In this document: one piece after another, positions 43,304 to 55,846 of the stretch
Position numbering within the stretch: the stretch's first letter is position 1
Layout: each line of letters starts with the position of its first letter
Assembly: GCA_028274465.1 (NCBI GenBank)
Contig: CM051455.1
Location: 114,985,547-115,049,546, forward strand
Reading direction: 5' to 3'
From: Plantago ovata
Taxonomy: Eukaryota > Streptophyta > Magnoliopsida > Lamiales > Plantaginaceae
Length of the DNA stretch: 64,000 nt
Program-made: the position numbers and the translations under genes
The notes under the pieces: generated by a model
The model's database searches: none
The model's input: the letters and a program-made list of their open reading frames with translations, nothing else
What the model was told of the DNA's origin: nothing

Positions 43304-44860
43304 AACTCCCCAAACCGAACCTTTGCTTGTCCTCAAGCAACTAAGCTAGACTCTAATGCAAAAAACAATGCAACACATAAAATGGAGTCTCATGCCAAAT
43401 AAAATGAACTAATCTACTGAATCTATCAAAAACATATGAACAAAACCATATAAATCAAAACATGAATATAGGTTGAAAAATGCCTCGATTGACTCATACA
43501 CATCCACATAAGCACTTATGCCGAGACAAGATAGTCTCTCGTAACATTCTCTACCTGGACCTAGTCAGTGACGACGTAATGAAACATGTTAGAATACGAA
43601 TGGTTGACCCGTGCCTATGAAATTGAGGACTTACTACTGTTCACCAAGTTAAGACTTTTCCTCAAAGAGGTCGAACCAATACTGGCTCTCATCAAACGAA
43701 GGAGGGTTCCCTATAAAAGATAACACTCCCCTATTCTACCCATCTCTCAAGCAAACCCTTAAGCTATTCACCACTTCCTGAATGGCAGGACGAGGGTGGT
43801 CTAGAACAGATGACACTCAAAAACAAAAGAAAAGATAGAAAAATTACAACACGATTACGAACATTACAAGAATTGGAAAATGAGACACAACACTTTGCTA
43901 AACTGCTATTCAGCTTTGTTTTTTTGGACCCTTCTTTGCTTTTTTGGGGTCTTTTCCTTTTTTTTCTTTTTTTCTTTCCAGTTTTTTTTTTCTTTTTTTT
44001 TCTTTTTTCCTGGAATTTTTCTTTCTTTTTTTTCGATTTTTTTTAGCCAGCAGTAGCACAACGAAAAGATAAACAAAATGACTCACAACGACTTTCCCAA
44101 ACCTATTCGAAAGAATAGGTTTTCGAATAGGTTCGAGTACAAAATTTACGAGAAAGGAAAAATAAACTCACAACACAGAATTGAAAAACGAAAAACAAGT
44201 CTAATGATAGCGTAACCCCTTCCCCAAACCTATTCGAAAGAATAGGTTATAAACAAAGGATCACACAACCTCACACTACCTCCTTCCTAGGCATTTAGCA
44301 ATCTCAAAGCATGGTGAAGACTTGTTGCCTCTTAGGTACATAATTACTCGGGAAAACAACCATAAGACCCTAACATGCATCATCCTATTATAAAGGCCTT
44401 CGTGAACCGCAGTAGAGAAAACACCACTAAGTGATGTCGAGACTACCAAGCTTAACTAAGTGTAATACATAAATGTGACAAGCCAAGCGAGAAAAACCTC
44501 AAACAAATTCATAGAGATGAAGCATACGATTAATGGCATAGTTAGCTAATCTACCCAATAAAAAAGTTCAAAAATTCGGCAATAAACTCCATATAAAACA
44601 TGCAAGACTATCCTAGGATGAATGCAGTGAATGCAACCTAAAAAGCTAAGAAAGCGGTAAACGTGCAAATGCAAATGCAAATGCAAAAAACAAGATACCA
44701 ATCAACACAAAGCCAAAAAATACTTAACATCGCGGTTCACATCCCATCCCCCTTATGATACTTAAGCTAGCCCCTAGCAAAAGAGAATGAGTAATAAGAA
44801 GTGATACTAGATGTTACCGAACGGTTTGGCCTCGGTTGGCTGAGAGTGGACATGTGAAAA
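43304..44860 (-). other. Non-coding 3' region of A2
   Basis: No gene. Two hairpin-PPT modules (about 44094-44120 and 44217-44248), a purine-rich tract (T-rich on plus, 43915-44045) and the terminal PPT next to 43304, as in A1. Confidence 0.65.
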
Positions 44861-44932
44861 GACTAATTATCGGGATTGAAATCCCCATAATAGTCCCTCC
44901 ACATGTCAGACAGGAGATCATTACCACTAATG

Positions 44933-45838
44933 TTATCCATTATCAAATGGAAATGAATCTTGTGCATCCGTTCCATTACTCCTCGCATCTTGGGAACCAT
45001 CCTTGGCTCCTCTCCGTATTTGCTTAAGCAAGTCCACGATTCCCTGAAAACTAAAATTAACAAAACCAAGAAAAACAAAATCTAAAAAATAACTAAGGGA
45101 ATCAGATGGAAAATAAAAAGAGTAAAGAGGATCAAAACTCCTTTGGGACTCATAGGTGGGTGCATGGACCAGAACGTAGGAGTCAAGATCAAGAGTATCT
45201 GCCGCAATTGATTCAAAGACACCAAAATCTTCAGAGATTGGCTCCTCGACCTCAACACAACTCACGCCATCACCTTCTGACTCAAGTGAAGCAATGGATT
45301 CAGTTTTTACTTCCTCCACGACTTCCTCTTGACCATCAAATTCGATATCCGCAAGTAAGGACGTGGAATCCAAGCTAAGCACTGAGGAGACTTCATCAAT
45401 GGATTCTTCTCCACATTCCTCTTCATCGGCAATGTCAATTTATGGTGGTTGACTACTGAAGCGAGACGTCCATGCCCTTGTCCCGGGAGGTGAGTCCCTA
45501 TCCCAATATTCCAAAAACTTGCTGGTTACTTCATCCGAAGTGCGCAACGATTCTTCCGACGGGATTCTGAGCCATCTTCGAGCGTACCCTTTCAAGGCTC
45601 CCATAAATCCTCTCATACAAAGTTTCTCATATGATAAGATAACCCCCTCATTCTCACGAGGTATCCTCAACACACCTTCCTCGTACGTGTCTAAGAACCC
45701 TCTTGGATCATTACCCATTGAAAACGTGGAGAGAATGGAGTAGTACGAGGGATCAAAGTCATAATTCCTGCAATCGTCATCCAATGTTATGCAAGGCCCT
45801 CGAGGCATCACATACCGGGGCAACGGTGGTTGACTCAT
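44933..45838 (-). pseudogene. Gag-like ORF of A2 with nonsense codon
   Basis: Starts MSQPPLPRYVMPRG, like A1. The frame is cut by TAA at 45440-45442, where A1 has GAA (Glu), and then continues in the same frame to 44933, ending QDSFPFDNG. The rest is very close to A1, so the nonsense mutation is recent. Confidence 0.85.
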
Positions 45839-46163
45839 CCTTCATATAACTAGTTTCTGCACAGGAGGAAACAAGAAACCAAGAAGCAGAATCCACAAAA
45901 GAAAAACAAAAACTTGCAAGGAAAAGCACAAAGAGTGCAAACAAACACAATGTAACCGAGAACTACGATCGCAAGCACGTAAGGTAACCGAGATCAGATT
46001 AGATGAATTTTCTGAAAAAGATAGGGGGAAGAAATAGGGTAAGAAAGTGAGATTTCCTGAGAGCAAACCCCCATAGCCTGTTCTTCTGTAGGGAACTGAA
46101 TGCTGAAAATATAAATAAGCTAAACAGAAAAAAGGAGTATAGTCCCCGGCAAAGGCGCCAATT

Positions 46164-46820
46164 TGATGAACGTGGGATTTTCCGGTCCCAATTAATCAAA
46201 TAAATTTGTTATTTAGCCAAAGGCAATTCACAACTACAACGAAAACCGTAGTGAAGCGGTAGAATAACCTCGAGTGTCGATCTCTAAGGACTATAACTAG
46301 CTTTATCTAATCTAATTTAGAATATAAAAAAAGCAGACGATATAGCAAAGGTTTTTCTTAACAGATAATGGAGATTGGTGATAGTATGGTCCTTCAAAGC
46401 ATAACGGGTTAATAATCATGCATAAATTCCTCGGTTTTGCATGGAGATCTTTGATCAATTAATTGTCTGGTTGTAATTATCAAACACTACGAAGATATAG
46501 ATCTGGATAGGTCAAAGACTATTAAATTGTCCAATTGTATTCCGTAATTATTCAACACTACGAAGATATAGATTTTGATAGGTCAAAGACTATTAAATTG
46601 TCCAATTGTGCGCAATAATTATTCAACTATACGAAGATAGAGATTTTGATGATCAAAGAAATAAAGCAATAACACGGAGTATAATGCGCGATATAGCCAT
46701 TAGCATAATTATCAACCCTTCGCTAACAATTCACATACTATCACCAACTATAAGTTTAGCTACTCATAGTTGTCATGCAATCAACAGAAACCATACCACG
46801 AATGAATGAAAACATGATGA
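46164..46820 (-). repeat. Truncated 5' LTR of A2 with adjacent PBS
   Basis: Ends ACGTTCATCA at 46164. The PBS (46143-46160, minus) reads TGGCGCCTTTGCCGGGGA, one base different from A1. The LTR upstream half is missing beyond 46820. Confidence 0.85.
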
Positions 46821-47144
46821 GAGAGGGTCCGGCTGACCACCCGCCCGATAACCCCGCCCGAGCGCCCCAGCAACAACATTAACTACCTCCGAGGGAACAT
46901 TAGGAGCGACACCCTCCTCGGCCTCGTCATTGATAAACGAGTCGTTCAGATCGTACTCGTTCCTCGGCCCTCTAGACCGAGCGACTAGCCTGTCCTCCGG
47001 AGGAGTACTCACTACTTCCTCTTCCTCCTCGGGCACATCGACAACGGGTACGTCGTTATCGAGAAAGCTTGCAGATAAAGAACTGCTGCTGTCCGCGTAC
47101 CCTTGCCCCTCGGACACGTTCTCGCTATCACTCCTCTCGGACAT
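46821..47144 (-). CDS. Antisense additional ORF of the Tat-type element (3' end lost)
   Basis: Starts at the ATG of MSERSDSENVSEGQGYADS. The protein is acidic and Ser-rich (VDVPEEEEEVVSTPPEDR), followed by RGPRNEYDLNDSFINDEAEE. It is cut at the junction with the A2 LTR after about 100 residues. No known domain is seen in the part left. Identification as a Tat additional ORF rests on position and orientation. Confidence 0.5.
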
Positions 47145-47563
47145 CCTAAACAAAGGAAGAGGAAAACATCAATCAACGTCGGCTTTATGTAAGGTCCGAG
47201 AGGTCAATTTAGGTAAATTTTAAGTCCAAGTCTCAAAGCCGAGACGCGCAAGCGCAACCAAGGGACGCGACTACCACATAGGGAGGCAAGGGGCGACGAG
47301 ATAAAAAGGGGAAAAGCAGGTATATATATAAAAAATAACGGAGCGACGAGCACGGAAAGCAAGTAAAGTAATAAGTGCGAGTAAAGCAGAAGAAAATAAA
47401 GGAAAGAAAGATACTTACTTGATTTGATGGAAAGGGAAAAGTTGTTGCTCGACGACCAAGCTCGACTACACAGATGCCTCACGCTTCAGGGATTCTGGTC
47501 GCTCAGTTGTAATTGCTCTGAGTGAATTTCGGCGAAAAGTTTGCAAATGAATCTAAGTACCCC

Positions 47564-47571
47564 TATTTATA
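47564..47571 (-). promoter_or_regulatory. TATA box for the antisense ORF
   Basis: Minus-strand TATAAATA within CTTATAAATAGGGG, about 420 bp before the ATG at 47144. The leader between them holds no other gene. Confidence 0.5.
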
Positions 47572-47749
47572 AGAGGGTAGTACTGGAAGGCGAACCGTGG
47601 GCATACGTGTCAATGAATCTGGGCCACACGCGCGACGAGATAGACGACCCAGATTAAGCCACGTCACGAAAAGACTATTTTACCCCAAGAGCGCCGCGAT
47701 TTGAGAAAAAAAACGGTCAGAGCGTACGTGAATTAGAAAGCTCCCTACC

Positions 47750-49008
47750 TGATGAATGTGTATTTTACACTTTCATTCGAGTCTTTTTCACCTATTTTAG
47801 CTATCCTCTTTGTTAATTTAGCTATATTTTAGTACATTTTATTAGAATAGTGTCACGTTTCCCTTTAGATTTTATTTTACAGGTTTTGGTTGAAATTCGG
47901 AGATTTTCGGGCAATTATATTGAAGTCTACAAGGAATTGGTGTTCCAGAAGCCTATTTGGAGTATCTGAAGGTTTCCGGATAGGATTTGGAGTCTAGGGG
48001 TCGAATCTGGAGGTTAGAAGGCCACTAGAAGTCAGAAACCGAGTCCGAAAAGGTGAAGAAATCCAAAACCGCGTCTAAAACGCGGAAATTCCGCGAAATA
48101 ACCGGGGGGCGAACCGCCCCAGCCTGCGGCGAACTGCCCCAGATTTAATTCGGGGCCTATATATAGTGCTCAGTTTTCTCTCCGAAAATCATATCTTTCC
48201 AAGCCTACTTTCTCACCTCTCTCTATAGTTTTAGGTAGGAACTTCCCGGGGCCTGTCCTGGGAGTTCCGTAGCTTAGGGGATACTTTTTCATAGCAGATT
48301 GGAGCTCGTAGGACCACAATCATCCGGAGATTGACAACCTTCGGTAACTTTGTATCTTACAGTTTAATCTACTTATTTTATTTATCTTTCAATATGTTTT
48401 CTTCTATGATTTCTATTGATTGCATGCCTATTATGAGTAGCTAAACTTATCGTTGGTGGTAGTATGTGAATTCTTAGCTAGGAAAGATAATCATGCTAAT
48501 GGCTATATCGCGCATTATACTCCATGTCATTGCTTTATTTCGTTGATCAGTTGTAACCAAAATTCTCGTATGTTGTATTGATTATTATGCACATTGGACA
48601 CTAGTCGACCATCAGACCAATTATCTTCGTAGTGTTGAATAATTACGGAACACATTAGGACAATCGTGATTGACTAGTCAGACCAAGTTATCTTCGTAGT
48701 GCTTAATACTTGCAACAGGACACTAGATTGATTCAAAGATCTCTATGCAAGACCGAGGAATTTATGCATGATTATCGACCCATTATGTTAAGAAGGACCA
48801 TACTATCACCAATCTCCATTATCTACTAGAAACCCCTCTGCTATCTGTTTGCTGTTTTTATATTCTAAATTAGATTTGATAAAGCTAGTTATAGTCCTGA
48901 GAGAACGACACTCGAATCATTCTACTGCTACACTACGGTTTTCGTTGTAGTTGTGGATTGCCTTTGGCTAATTACAAGTTTATTTGATTGAATCTGACAC
49001 GTTCATCA
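47750..49008 (+). repeat. 5' LTR of T1
   Basis: Begins TGATGAATGTG and ends CGTTCATCA. Palindrome-like GGGGCGAACCGCCCC and GGCGAACTGCC (about 48107-48140) precede the TATATATA box (48159-48167). Confidence 0.95.
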
Positions 49009-49011
49009 AAT

Positions 49012-49029
49012 TGGCACCGTTGCCGGGGA
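49012..49029 (+). other. Primer binding site of T1
   Basis: TGGCACCGTTGCCGGGGA, one change from the Athila-type PBS. The leader to 49176 has no gene. Confidence 0.85.
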
Positions 49030-49176
49030 CTATACTCCTTTTTTCTGTTTAATTTGTTTATATTTACAGCTTTAGATTCCTAATTCTATTAGTTTTAGTT
49101 TTCCTTTTAATCTCTCTCTGATACTGTTTTCCTAGTTTGTTTCTAATCACCTTTCCTAGTCTGTCACAGATAGTGT

Positions 49177-51103
49177 ATGCCGCATACACGTTCTGCAGGA
49201 ACACCGCTTGCTAATTCAATTGCTGAGATCGACAGAGTCTACCACCAAAGAAGACGACTACTTGAAAGGCGCGCACTAGAGGAAATAGAGGAAACCGATT
49301 TCTCTGAATCTCTACTTAAATCTCTTCAAGGAAATCGACGGAATGGCAGAAGCTAGACCACTGAAGGCATGGGTACAACCCACCAAGGATCGTATGAGGG
49401 GACCAGCGATAGTTCTTTCGTCTGCAACCCGAGATCTGGAGATCAAGAACCACGCATTCCAACAACTTTCGAGGTTCTATGGCTTATCAAGGGAAGATGT
49501 GATGGGGTACTTGCACGATATCGATGATTTCTTCAACCAACTCCCACGACCCGGAGTTGAAATAACAACGGATGAGTTGAGGATGAAGGTTTTTGCTATG
49601 GGACTTGGCGACAGAGCCAAGTCATGGATGAGCTCTCTTCCAGCAGGCTCGCTGGACACTTGGGAAAAGGTTTTTTCAGCTTTCATGGAGAAATACTTCC
49701 CTCACACCTTGACTACCGCGCTAAAGGCGTAGATCACTGGATTCAAACAGGACTATAATGAGACCATCTACACCGCTTTCGAGAATCAAGGACCTCATGC
49801 ACAAGTGTCCACACCATGGTTTTGGGCTTCCTGATCTTGTCCAGCACTTCTACAATGGACTCACATATGAGAGTCAACAGGTGGTGGATTTCCAATGCCG
49901 TGGTACTATCTGGGAAGAGACCGCCGAGGATGTGTGGGCTGTTTCGAAAGGCTTGCTAAAGGATCTAAATCCAAGGATCCAAGAGCAATGGTTAGAAGGC
50001 GTGGACCTGAGGCTCCACCAAACCAGGAGATCCCAATGTATGAAGTGAATGGTGTGAGTGGCGATAGGTTCGAAGGTTTCGCCAATCAGATGAAGCAAGC
50101 TCTAAGTGGCCTAATCGGAACTTCTCTCTCCAACGAGGTATGTAGGGTGTGCAAGAATTATGGGCATGGGGCTCATATGTGTAGATCAGATCTAGCACGA
50201 GAAGATGTTCACTTGGGAAACCGTAGTAATCGTACTCCTAAGGACGAAGCATCTACATCCAAGTCAGCAACTCTCTTGGATAATTTACAGAAATTGGTGG
50301 ATTTCACCCAAGTGTTTTTGAAGAGATACGAGGAGGATTCGGCAAAGATCAATGCTCGTCTGGATCAATTGGAAGCTAGAGCTAGTAGAGAGCAAGGCAG
50401 CACTGAGGGGTCCATGTCGATCAACTTGGTGGGAGATCAACCAGTGGAAATCACCATTAAGCAAGTTGCTAAGTGCGAGTGTTACAAGGATGAAGAGCCT
50501 CCACTAGCCAAGGAAGAAGAGAAGGACCTTGGTACTGATGAGAGTGGAAAGAAGCAAGAGAATCCCGAGCCACTCCCTCAAAGTTTCGATGTTAAGGTCG
50601 GAATTGGCGAACTTGAAGATGTCCGTGCCACACTAGACACGGGATCTTACTCCAACGTGCTTCCTTTGAATGTGTTTGAGAAGAGTAACCTTGGAGAACT
50701 ATCTGACCATAGGGCTATTGTGCAACTGGCGGATGGATCCTTTGTGAGACCCGAAGGCGTTGTGAAAAATGTGTTGGTCAAGATTGGTGAAGCATCTGTA
50801 TATACCAATTTTGTAGTTATGCCGGCGTCTGCACCTGGGACAGGGGATGTCATTCTCTTGGGACGAACGTTCTTGACTAAGCTACGCTCCGTGATGGACA
50901 TCTGCCAAAGAACTTGCACTATTGAAGTGGATGGCAAGCAACATGTGTTGCAAGCCATACCTGATCCACCTGATTCGCCTGATAATTCTTTCACTACTCA
51001 CTACTGTGGTCTTGCAGCCTATATTCTTTCTTATTCACGGGTTCGTGGCATGGAGAGGAGATCGATGAAGGGGAAGTCTAGTACCCGCAGAAAGAAGAGA
51101 TAG
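49177..51103 (+). pseudogene. Gag-protease of T1, several frame breaks
   Basis: ATG at 49177 (MPHTRSAGTPLANSIAEIDR). A shift near 49330 leads to the gag core (LEIKNHAFQQLSRFYGLSRE, RAKSWMSSLPAGSLDTWEKV). A TAG follows at 49730-49732, then another frame with HKCPHHGFGLPDLVQHFYNG, and then the frame ending at 51103. That last frame has CRVCKNYGHGAHMC (CX2CX4HX4C) and the protease ATLDTGSYSNVLPLNVF with an intact DTG. T2 encodes a collinear protein. The element is thus structurally young but its gag cannot be translated whole. Confidence 0.85.
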
Positions 51104-52750
51104 GCGCGGACAGGAGTCGAGTCAAAGACTTTAAACAATGGCGCTATCCGGGAGGTAACCCGGAGATTTTATCGCTTTCTTTAATCACTTTCTTTACCGC
51201 TTTAGTTTTTATCTCACGAGTTTGATTGAGTATTATAGGTCACTTATACAAGCATTAGCTCTCACCTTGGATCAACTTTCGACGTTCGGGACGAGCGACG
51301 ACGTTCAGGTTTGGGGAGGAGGCTATCGCTGGTTTTCTCTATACTTATCTTGCTTATGATAAACTCGTGAAATTTTTTGCATTTGCACGTTTACCGCTTT
51401 CTTAGTTTTTTAGGTTGCATTCACTGCATTCACTACATTCATCCTAGGATAGTCTTGCATGTTTTATATGGAATTTATTGCCGAATTTTTTTGAACTTTT
51501 GAGTAGATCAACTAACTATGCCATTAATCGTATGCTTCATCTCTATGGGTTTGTTTGAGGTTTTTCTCGCTTGGCTTGTCACATTTATGTATTGCACTTA
51601 GTTAAGCTTGGTAGTCTCGACATCACTTGGTGGTGTTTTCTCTACTGCGGTTCACGAAGGCCTTTATAATAGGATGATGCATGCTAGGGTCTTATGGTTG
51701 TTTTCCCGAGTAATTATGTACCTAAGAGGTAACAAGTCTTCACCATGCTTTGAGATTGCTAAATGCCTAGGAAGGAGGTAGTGTGAGGTTGTGTGATCCT
51801 TTGATTATAACCTATTCTACCGAATAGGTTTGGGGAGGGGGTTACACCATCATTAGACTTGTTTCTGTTTTTCATTTTCGTATCGTGAGTTTATTTTCTT
51901 TTTCCGTAAATTTTGTACTCAAACCTATTCTTTCGAATAGGTTTGGGGAAGTCGTGTGAGTCATTTTTGTTTCTCTCTTTGTTATGCTACTGCTGGCTAG
52001 AAAAAATCGAAAAAAAAGAAAGAAAAATTCCAGAAGAAAAAATAGAGAAAAAGAAAAAGAAAAAAAAATCTGGAAAGAAAAAAAAAAAAAAGAAAAAAAA
52101 AGAGAAGACCCCAAAAAAGCAAAGAAGGGTCCAAAAAAGAAAGCCAAATAGCAGTTTAGCAAAGTTTGAGTCTTTTCCATTTTTGTAATGTTCGTAATCG
52201 TGTTTTTCTATTTTCTTATCTTTTTTGTCTTGAGTGTCATCTGTTCTAGACCACCCTCGTCCTGCCAATCAGGAAGTGGTGAATAGCTTAAGACTTTACT
52301 TGAGAGATGGGTAGAATAGGGGAGTGTTATCTTTTATAGGGAACCCTCCTTCGTTTGATGAGAGCCAGCACTGGTTCGACCTCTTTTGAGGAAAAGTCTT
52401 AACATGGTGGAACAGCAGTAAGTCCTCAGTTTCATAGGAACGGGGCAACCATTCGTATCTTAGCATGCTTCATTACGTCGTCACTGACTAGGTCCAGGTA
52501 GAGAATGTTACGAGAGACTATCTTGTCTTGACATAAGTGCTTATGTGGATGTGTATAAGTCAATCGAGGTATTCTTCAACCTATATTCATGCTTTGATTT
52601 ATATGGTTTTTGTTCATATGTTATTTGGTAGATTCAGTAGATTAGTTCATTTTATTTGGCATGAAACTCCATTTTTGTGTCTTGCATGTTTTTTGTATTA
52701 GAGTCTAGCTTAGTTTCTTGAGGACAAGCAAAGGTTCGGTTTGGGGAGTT
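51104..52750 (+). other. Non-coding 3' region of T1
   Basis: No gene. PPT-like GGTTTGGGGAGG words occur at 51308-51319, 51826-51840 and 51937-51950, the last two after CCTATTC...GAATAGG hairpins. A purine-rich A tract spans 51998-52140. The terminal PPT lies just before 52751. Confidence 0.65.
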
Positions 52751-54011
52751 TGATGAATGTGTATTTTACACTTTCATTCGAGTCTTTTTCACCTATTTTA
52801 GCTATCCTCTTTGTTAATTTAGCTATATTTTAGTACATTTTATTAGAATAGTGTCACGTTTCCCTTTAGATTTTATTTTACAGGTTTTGGTTGAAATTCG
52901 GAGATTTCCGGGCAATTATATTGAAGTCTACAAGGAATTGGTGTTCCAGGAGCCTATTTGGAGTATCTGAAGGTTTCCGGATAGGATTTGGAGTCTAGGG
53001 GTCGAATCTGGAGGTTAGAAGGCCACTAGAAGTCAGAAACCGAGTCCGAAAAGGTGAAGAAATCCAAACCCGCGTCAAAAACGTGGAAATTCCGCGAAAT
53101 AACCGGGGGGCGAACCGCCCCAGCCTGCGGCGAACCGCCCCAGAGTTAATTCGGGGCCTATATATAGTGCTCAGTTTTCTCTCCGAAAATCATATCTTTC
53201 CAAGCCTACTTTCTCACCTCTCTCTATAGTTTTAGGTAGGAACTTCCCGGGGCCTGTCCTGGGAGTTCCGTAGCTTAGGGGATACTTTTTCATAGCAGAT
53301 TGGAGCTCGTAGGACCACAATCATCCGGAGATTGACAACCTTCGGTAACTTTGTATCTTACAGTTTAATCTACTTATTTTATTTATCTTTCAATATGTTT
53401 TCTTCTATGATTTCTATTGATTGCATGCCTATTATGAGTAGCTAAACTTATCGTTGGTGGTAGTATGTGAATTCTTAGCGAGGGAAGATAATCATGCTAA
53501 TGGCTATATCACGCATTATACTCCGTGTCATTGCTTTATTTCGTTGATCAGTTGTAACCAAAATTCTCGTATTGTTGTATTGATTATTATGCACAATTGG
53601 ACACTAGTCGACCATCAGACCAATTATCTTCGTAGTGTTGAATAATTACGGAACACATTAGGACAATCGTGATTGACTAGTCAGACCAAATTATCTTCGT
53701 AGTGCTTAATACTTGCAACAGGACACTAGATTGATTCAAAGATCTCTATGCAAGACCGAGGAATTTATGCATGATTATCGACCCATTATGTTAAGAAGGA
53801 CCATACTGTCACCAATCTCCATTATCTGCTAGAAACCCCTCTGCTATTTGTTTGCTGTTTTTATATTCTAAATTAGATTTGATAAATCTAGTTATAGTCC
53901 TGAGAGAACGACACTCGAGTCATTCTACTGCTACACTACGGTTTTCGTTGTAGTTGTGGATTGCCTTTGGCTAATTACAAATTTATTTGATTTAATCTGA
54001 CACGTTCATCA
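52751..54011 (+). repeat. 3' LTR of T1
   Basis: Same ends as the 5' LTR, with a low number of visible differences (for example GATTTCCGGG versus GATTTTCGGG). Confidence 0.95.
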
Positions 54012-54345
54012 CTACCGAATACGCTCCTCGAGCAGCTCACCACCAAGTACGCTCCTCGAGCAGCTCACCACCAAGTACGCTCCTCGAGCAGCTCGCCACC
54101 AAGATTGGTTCCTCGAGCAACCCGCCACCAAGTTGGCTCCTCGAGCACCCCGCCACCAAGATTGGCTCCTCGAGCAACCTATCACTAAGTATGCTCCTCG
54201 AGCAGCTCGCCACCAAGATTGGCTCCTCGAGCAACCTATCACTAAGTATGCTCCTCGAGCAGCTCGCCACCAAGATTGGATCCTCGAGCAACCTATCACT
54301 AAGTATGCTCCTCGAGCAGCTCGACACCAAGTTGGCTCCTAGAGC
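54012..54345 (+). repeat. 28/29-bp minisatellite
   Basis: About 11-12 units of CACCACCAAGTACGCTCCTC plus GAGCAGCT, alternating with CACCAAGATTGGCTCCTCGA-type units. A 57-bp higher-order period is seen in the middle (alternate units with CACTAAGTATG). All frames stay open because units are near-multiples, but no gene is implied. It belongs to the 3' internal part of the Tat-type element. Confidence 0.9.
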
Positions 54346-55846
54346 AAACAAAAAGACCGACTACACATGCTCCGAAGGAAGAAAAGACTACTCCTCGACC
54401 TCCTGAAGCTACATGACCTTACCCGGATCCAATCTCTTTCATACAAATACTCTTTTTCATGGTCCGAGTACCGTCTACTCGAACCATAAAAAAGAGGGGG
54501 GGAGGGATAGATAGGAGGAGGGAAAGATTGTGAAAACCATGGGGTTGCAAGGAAAAACTTTTTTGCAAACGTACATCGGACCATACTTCAAGATTGAAGG
54601 GAAGGCCGACTTGAACTTAATAGTTCCACAACTATCTTCTACTAAGATACTTGGAAACTAGGGGGACATATGTTGGTGACGGAATATGTCCAACCCCGAA
54701 GGACGTCTAAGAGCATACTAGGGCGTCATGGGCTGACCATGATAGAAGGGTCCGTTCACCTTTCATCAGGGTCCGACCAGACAAAAGACTAGGCAAAATA
54801 ACCTAAGTCTTTATATGCTGCCCTACTAGCCACTGAGCTGCCCTACTAGCGCGGTGACGCCCTACTAGCGGGACAAAGTCCTAGTAGCCACCGACTAGGA
54901 GAAAGGCAAGCCCAGCAAAGAGTTCCTCGGGTTACACCACGACCTCCGGCTACGTAGCGTCGCCCTACTAGCACGTCGAGAGGAACGAGACTGGTGCCCT
55001 TCTGCCCTACTAGCACAGGTAGTGGGACGAGTGTCTTTCCGCCCTACTACCACGGGTGGCCGGACATAACTCCTTACGTCAAGGAAGAATTAACATGTCC
55101 CAAGGAAAAGGTGGTCCTCGGACCTTAGAAGCTCGGCAGTCGCCCTACTACCCCGTCCTCGGACAGTACTAGGGCGACATCCGCCCTAGGAGCACTTTGG
55201 TACCAAGGATGACCATTTTGCCCCTACCAGCCTAGTGGAAGATCTGGGCCAAAGCCCATGGTTCATTCCGACTGGGCCCAAGCCCATGAGAAGATTCAAT
55301 CATGGTCGGACACTTGTCACAATCTCAAGTACTCAAGCAATATCCTACTTGCTAGTCTAAATACGGGCTCACCTCATTAAAGGTACCAAGCATTATTCAA
55401 CTATTCAATCAATCACTCAGTCAACACACTACTTTATCACTCTACATTTACTAGGGAAGCTTACCAACTCCCTACACGTAAAGTCGTCCCTCCGGCTTGA
55501 TCTTAGACAAGCCGGGCTTGTGGCACTAACCCCCCCCCCCTCTTGCCAAGTTCTTCCTCAGATCCTAGGTACAGTACGGAAGGCACTTAAAGTGCGAAGG
55601 ACGTTCTAGAACCTTCGCCTTACGACGCTCCGGAGGAAAGTACGACAACGCTCCAGAGGAAAGCACTAATTACCTATCAACAATTACGAAGACTTGGAAG
55701 CTGCTTTGGAAGTAAGGTTAGTCTTCTAATTGACGTGTTTATATATATACGACATATGCATAATCAATTAACCTGTATGTTAAGAAAAATTTTAAAATTC
55801 CGCTGCGTACCCTAGGGGTAACTCTGACCGTATTTTCTTACAGACA
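54346..55846 (+). mobile_element. 3' end of the Tat-type gypsy element with LTR
   Basis: Non-coding tail, polypurine tract CTAGGGGGACATA at about 54658-54670, then an LTR (54672-55846) of about 1175 bp, TGTTGGTGACGG to CTTACAGACA. Only one LTR remains; the 5' part of the element was lost at the junction with A2. It abuts Sirevirus pol at 55847. Confidence 0.7.
54820..55152 (+). repeat. GCCCTACTAGC motif array in the Tat-type LTR
   Basis: GCCCTACTAGC at 54820, 54840, 54859, 54962 and 55004; GCCCTACTACC at 55041 and 55142; inverted versions near 54878 and 55167. It sits in the U3-like part of the LTR. Function unknown. Confidence 0.8.

Larger units (their letters stand above)
42055..46820 (-). 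mobile_element. Athila-like gag-only LTR retrotransposon A2 (5' LTR truncated)
   Basis: Same family as A1. The minus-strand order is a partial 5' LTR (46820-46164), PBS, gag-like ORF with a nonsense codon, hairpin-PPT region and 3' LTR (43303-42055). The 5' LTR is cut off at 46820, where Tat-type sequence begins. No pol genes. Confidence 0.9.
46821..47749 (-). mobile_element. Tat-type gypsy fragment: antisense ORF and promoter
   Basis: Because T1 inserted with a CTACC duplication, this segment and 54012-55846 were once contiguous. The joined sequence would lead, in the plus direction, into a polypurine tract and an LTR at 54672. It is therefore the 3' internal part of a plus-oriented element. 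The ORF and TATA box here point the other way. Extra antisense ORFs in this position are known in Tat-lineage elements such as Grande. Confidence 0.55.
47750..54011 (+). mobile_element. Complete gag-protease-only LTR retrotransposon T1
   Basis: LTRs 47750-49008 and 52751-54011 (1259 and 1261 bp), TG...CA ends and an exact 5-bp target duplication CTACC (47745-47749, 54012-54016). Internally there is a PBS, gag with a CCHC knuckle, a DTG protease and a long non-coding tail. RT, RNase H and integrase are absent, matching TR-GAG elements. The LTRs differ at few sites by eye, so insertion is recent relative to T2. Confidence 0.95.

Noticed and set aside
54037..54351. Repetitive protein from the minisatellite (both strands open)
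   Set aside because: All frames are open because of the repeat; no start context, no homology, embedded in LTR element DNA.
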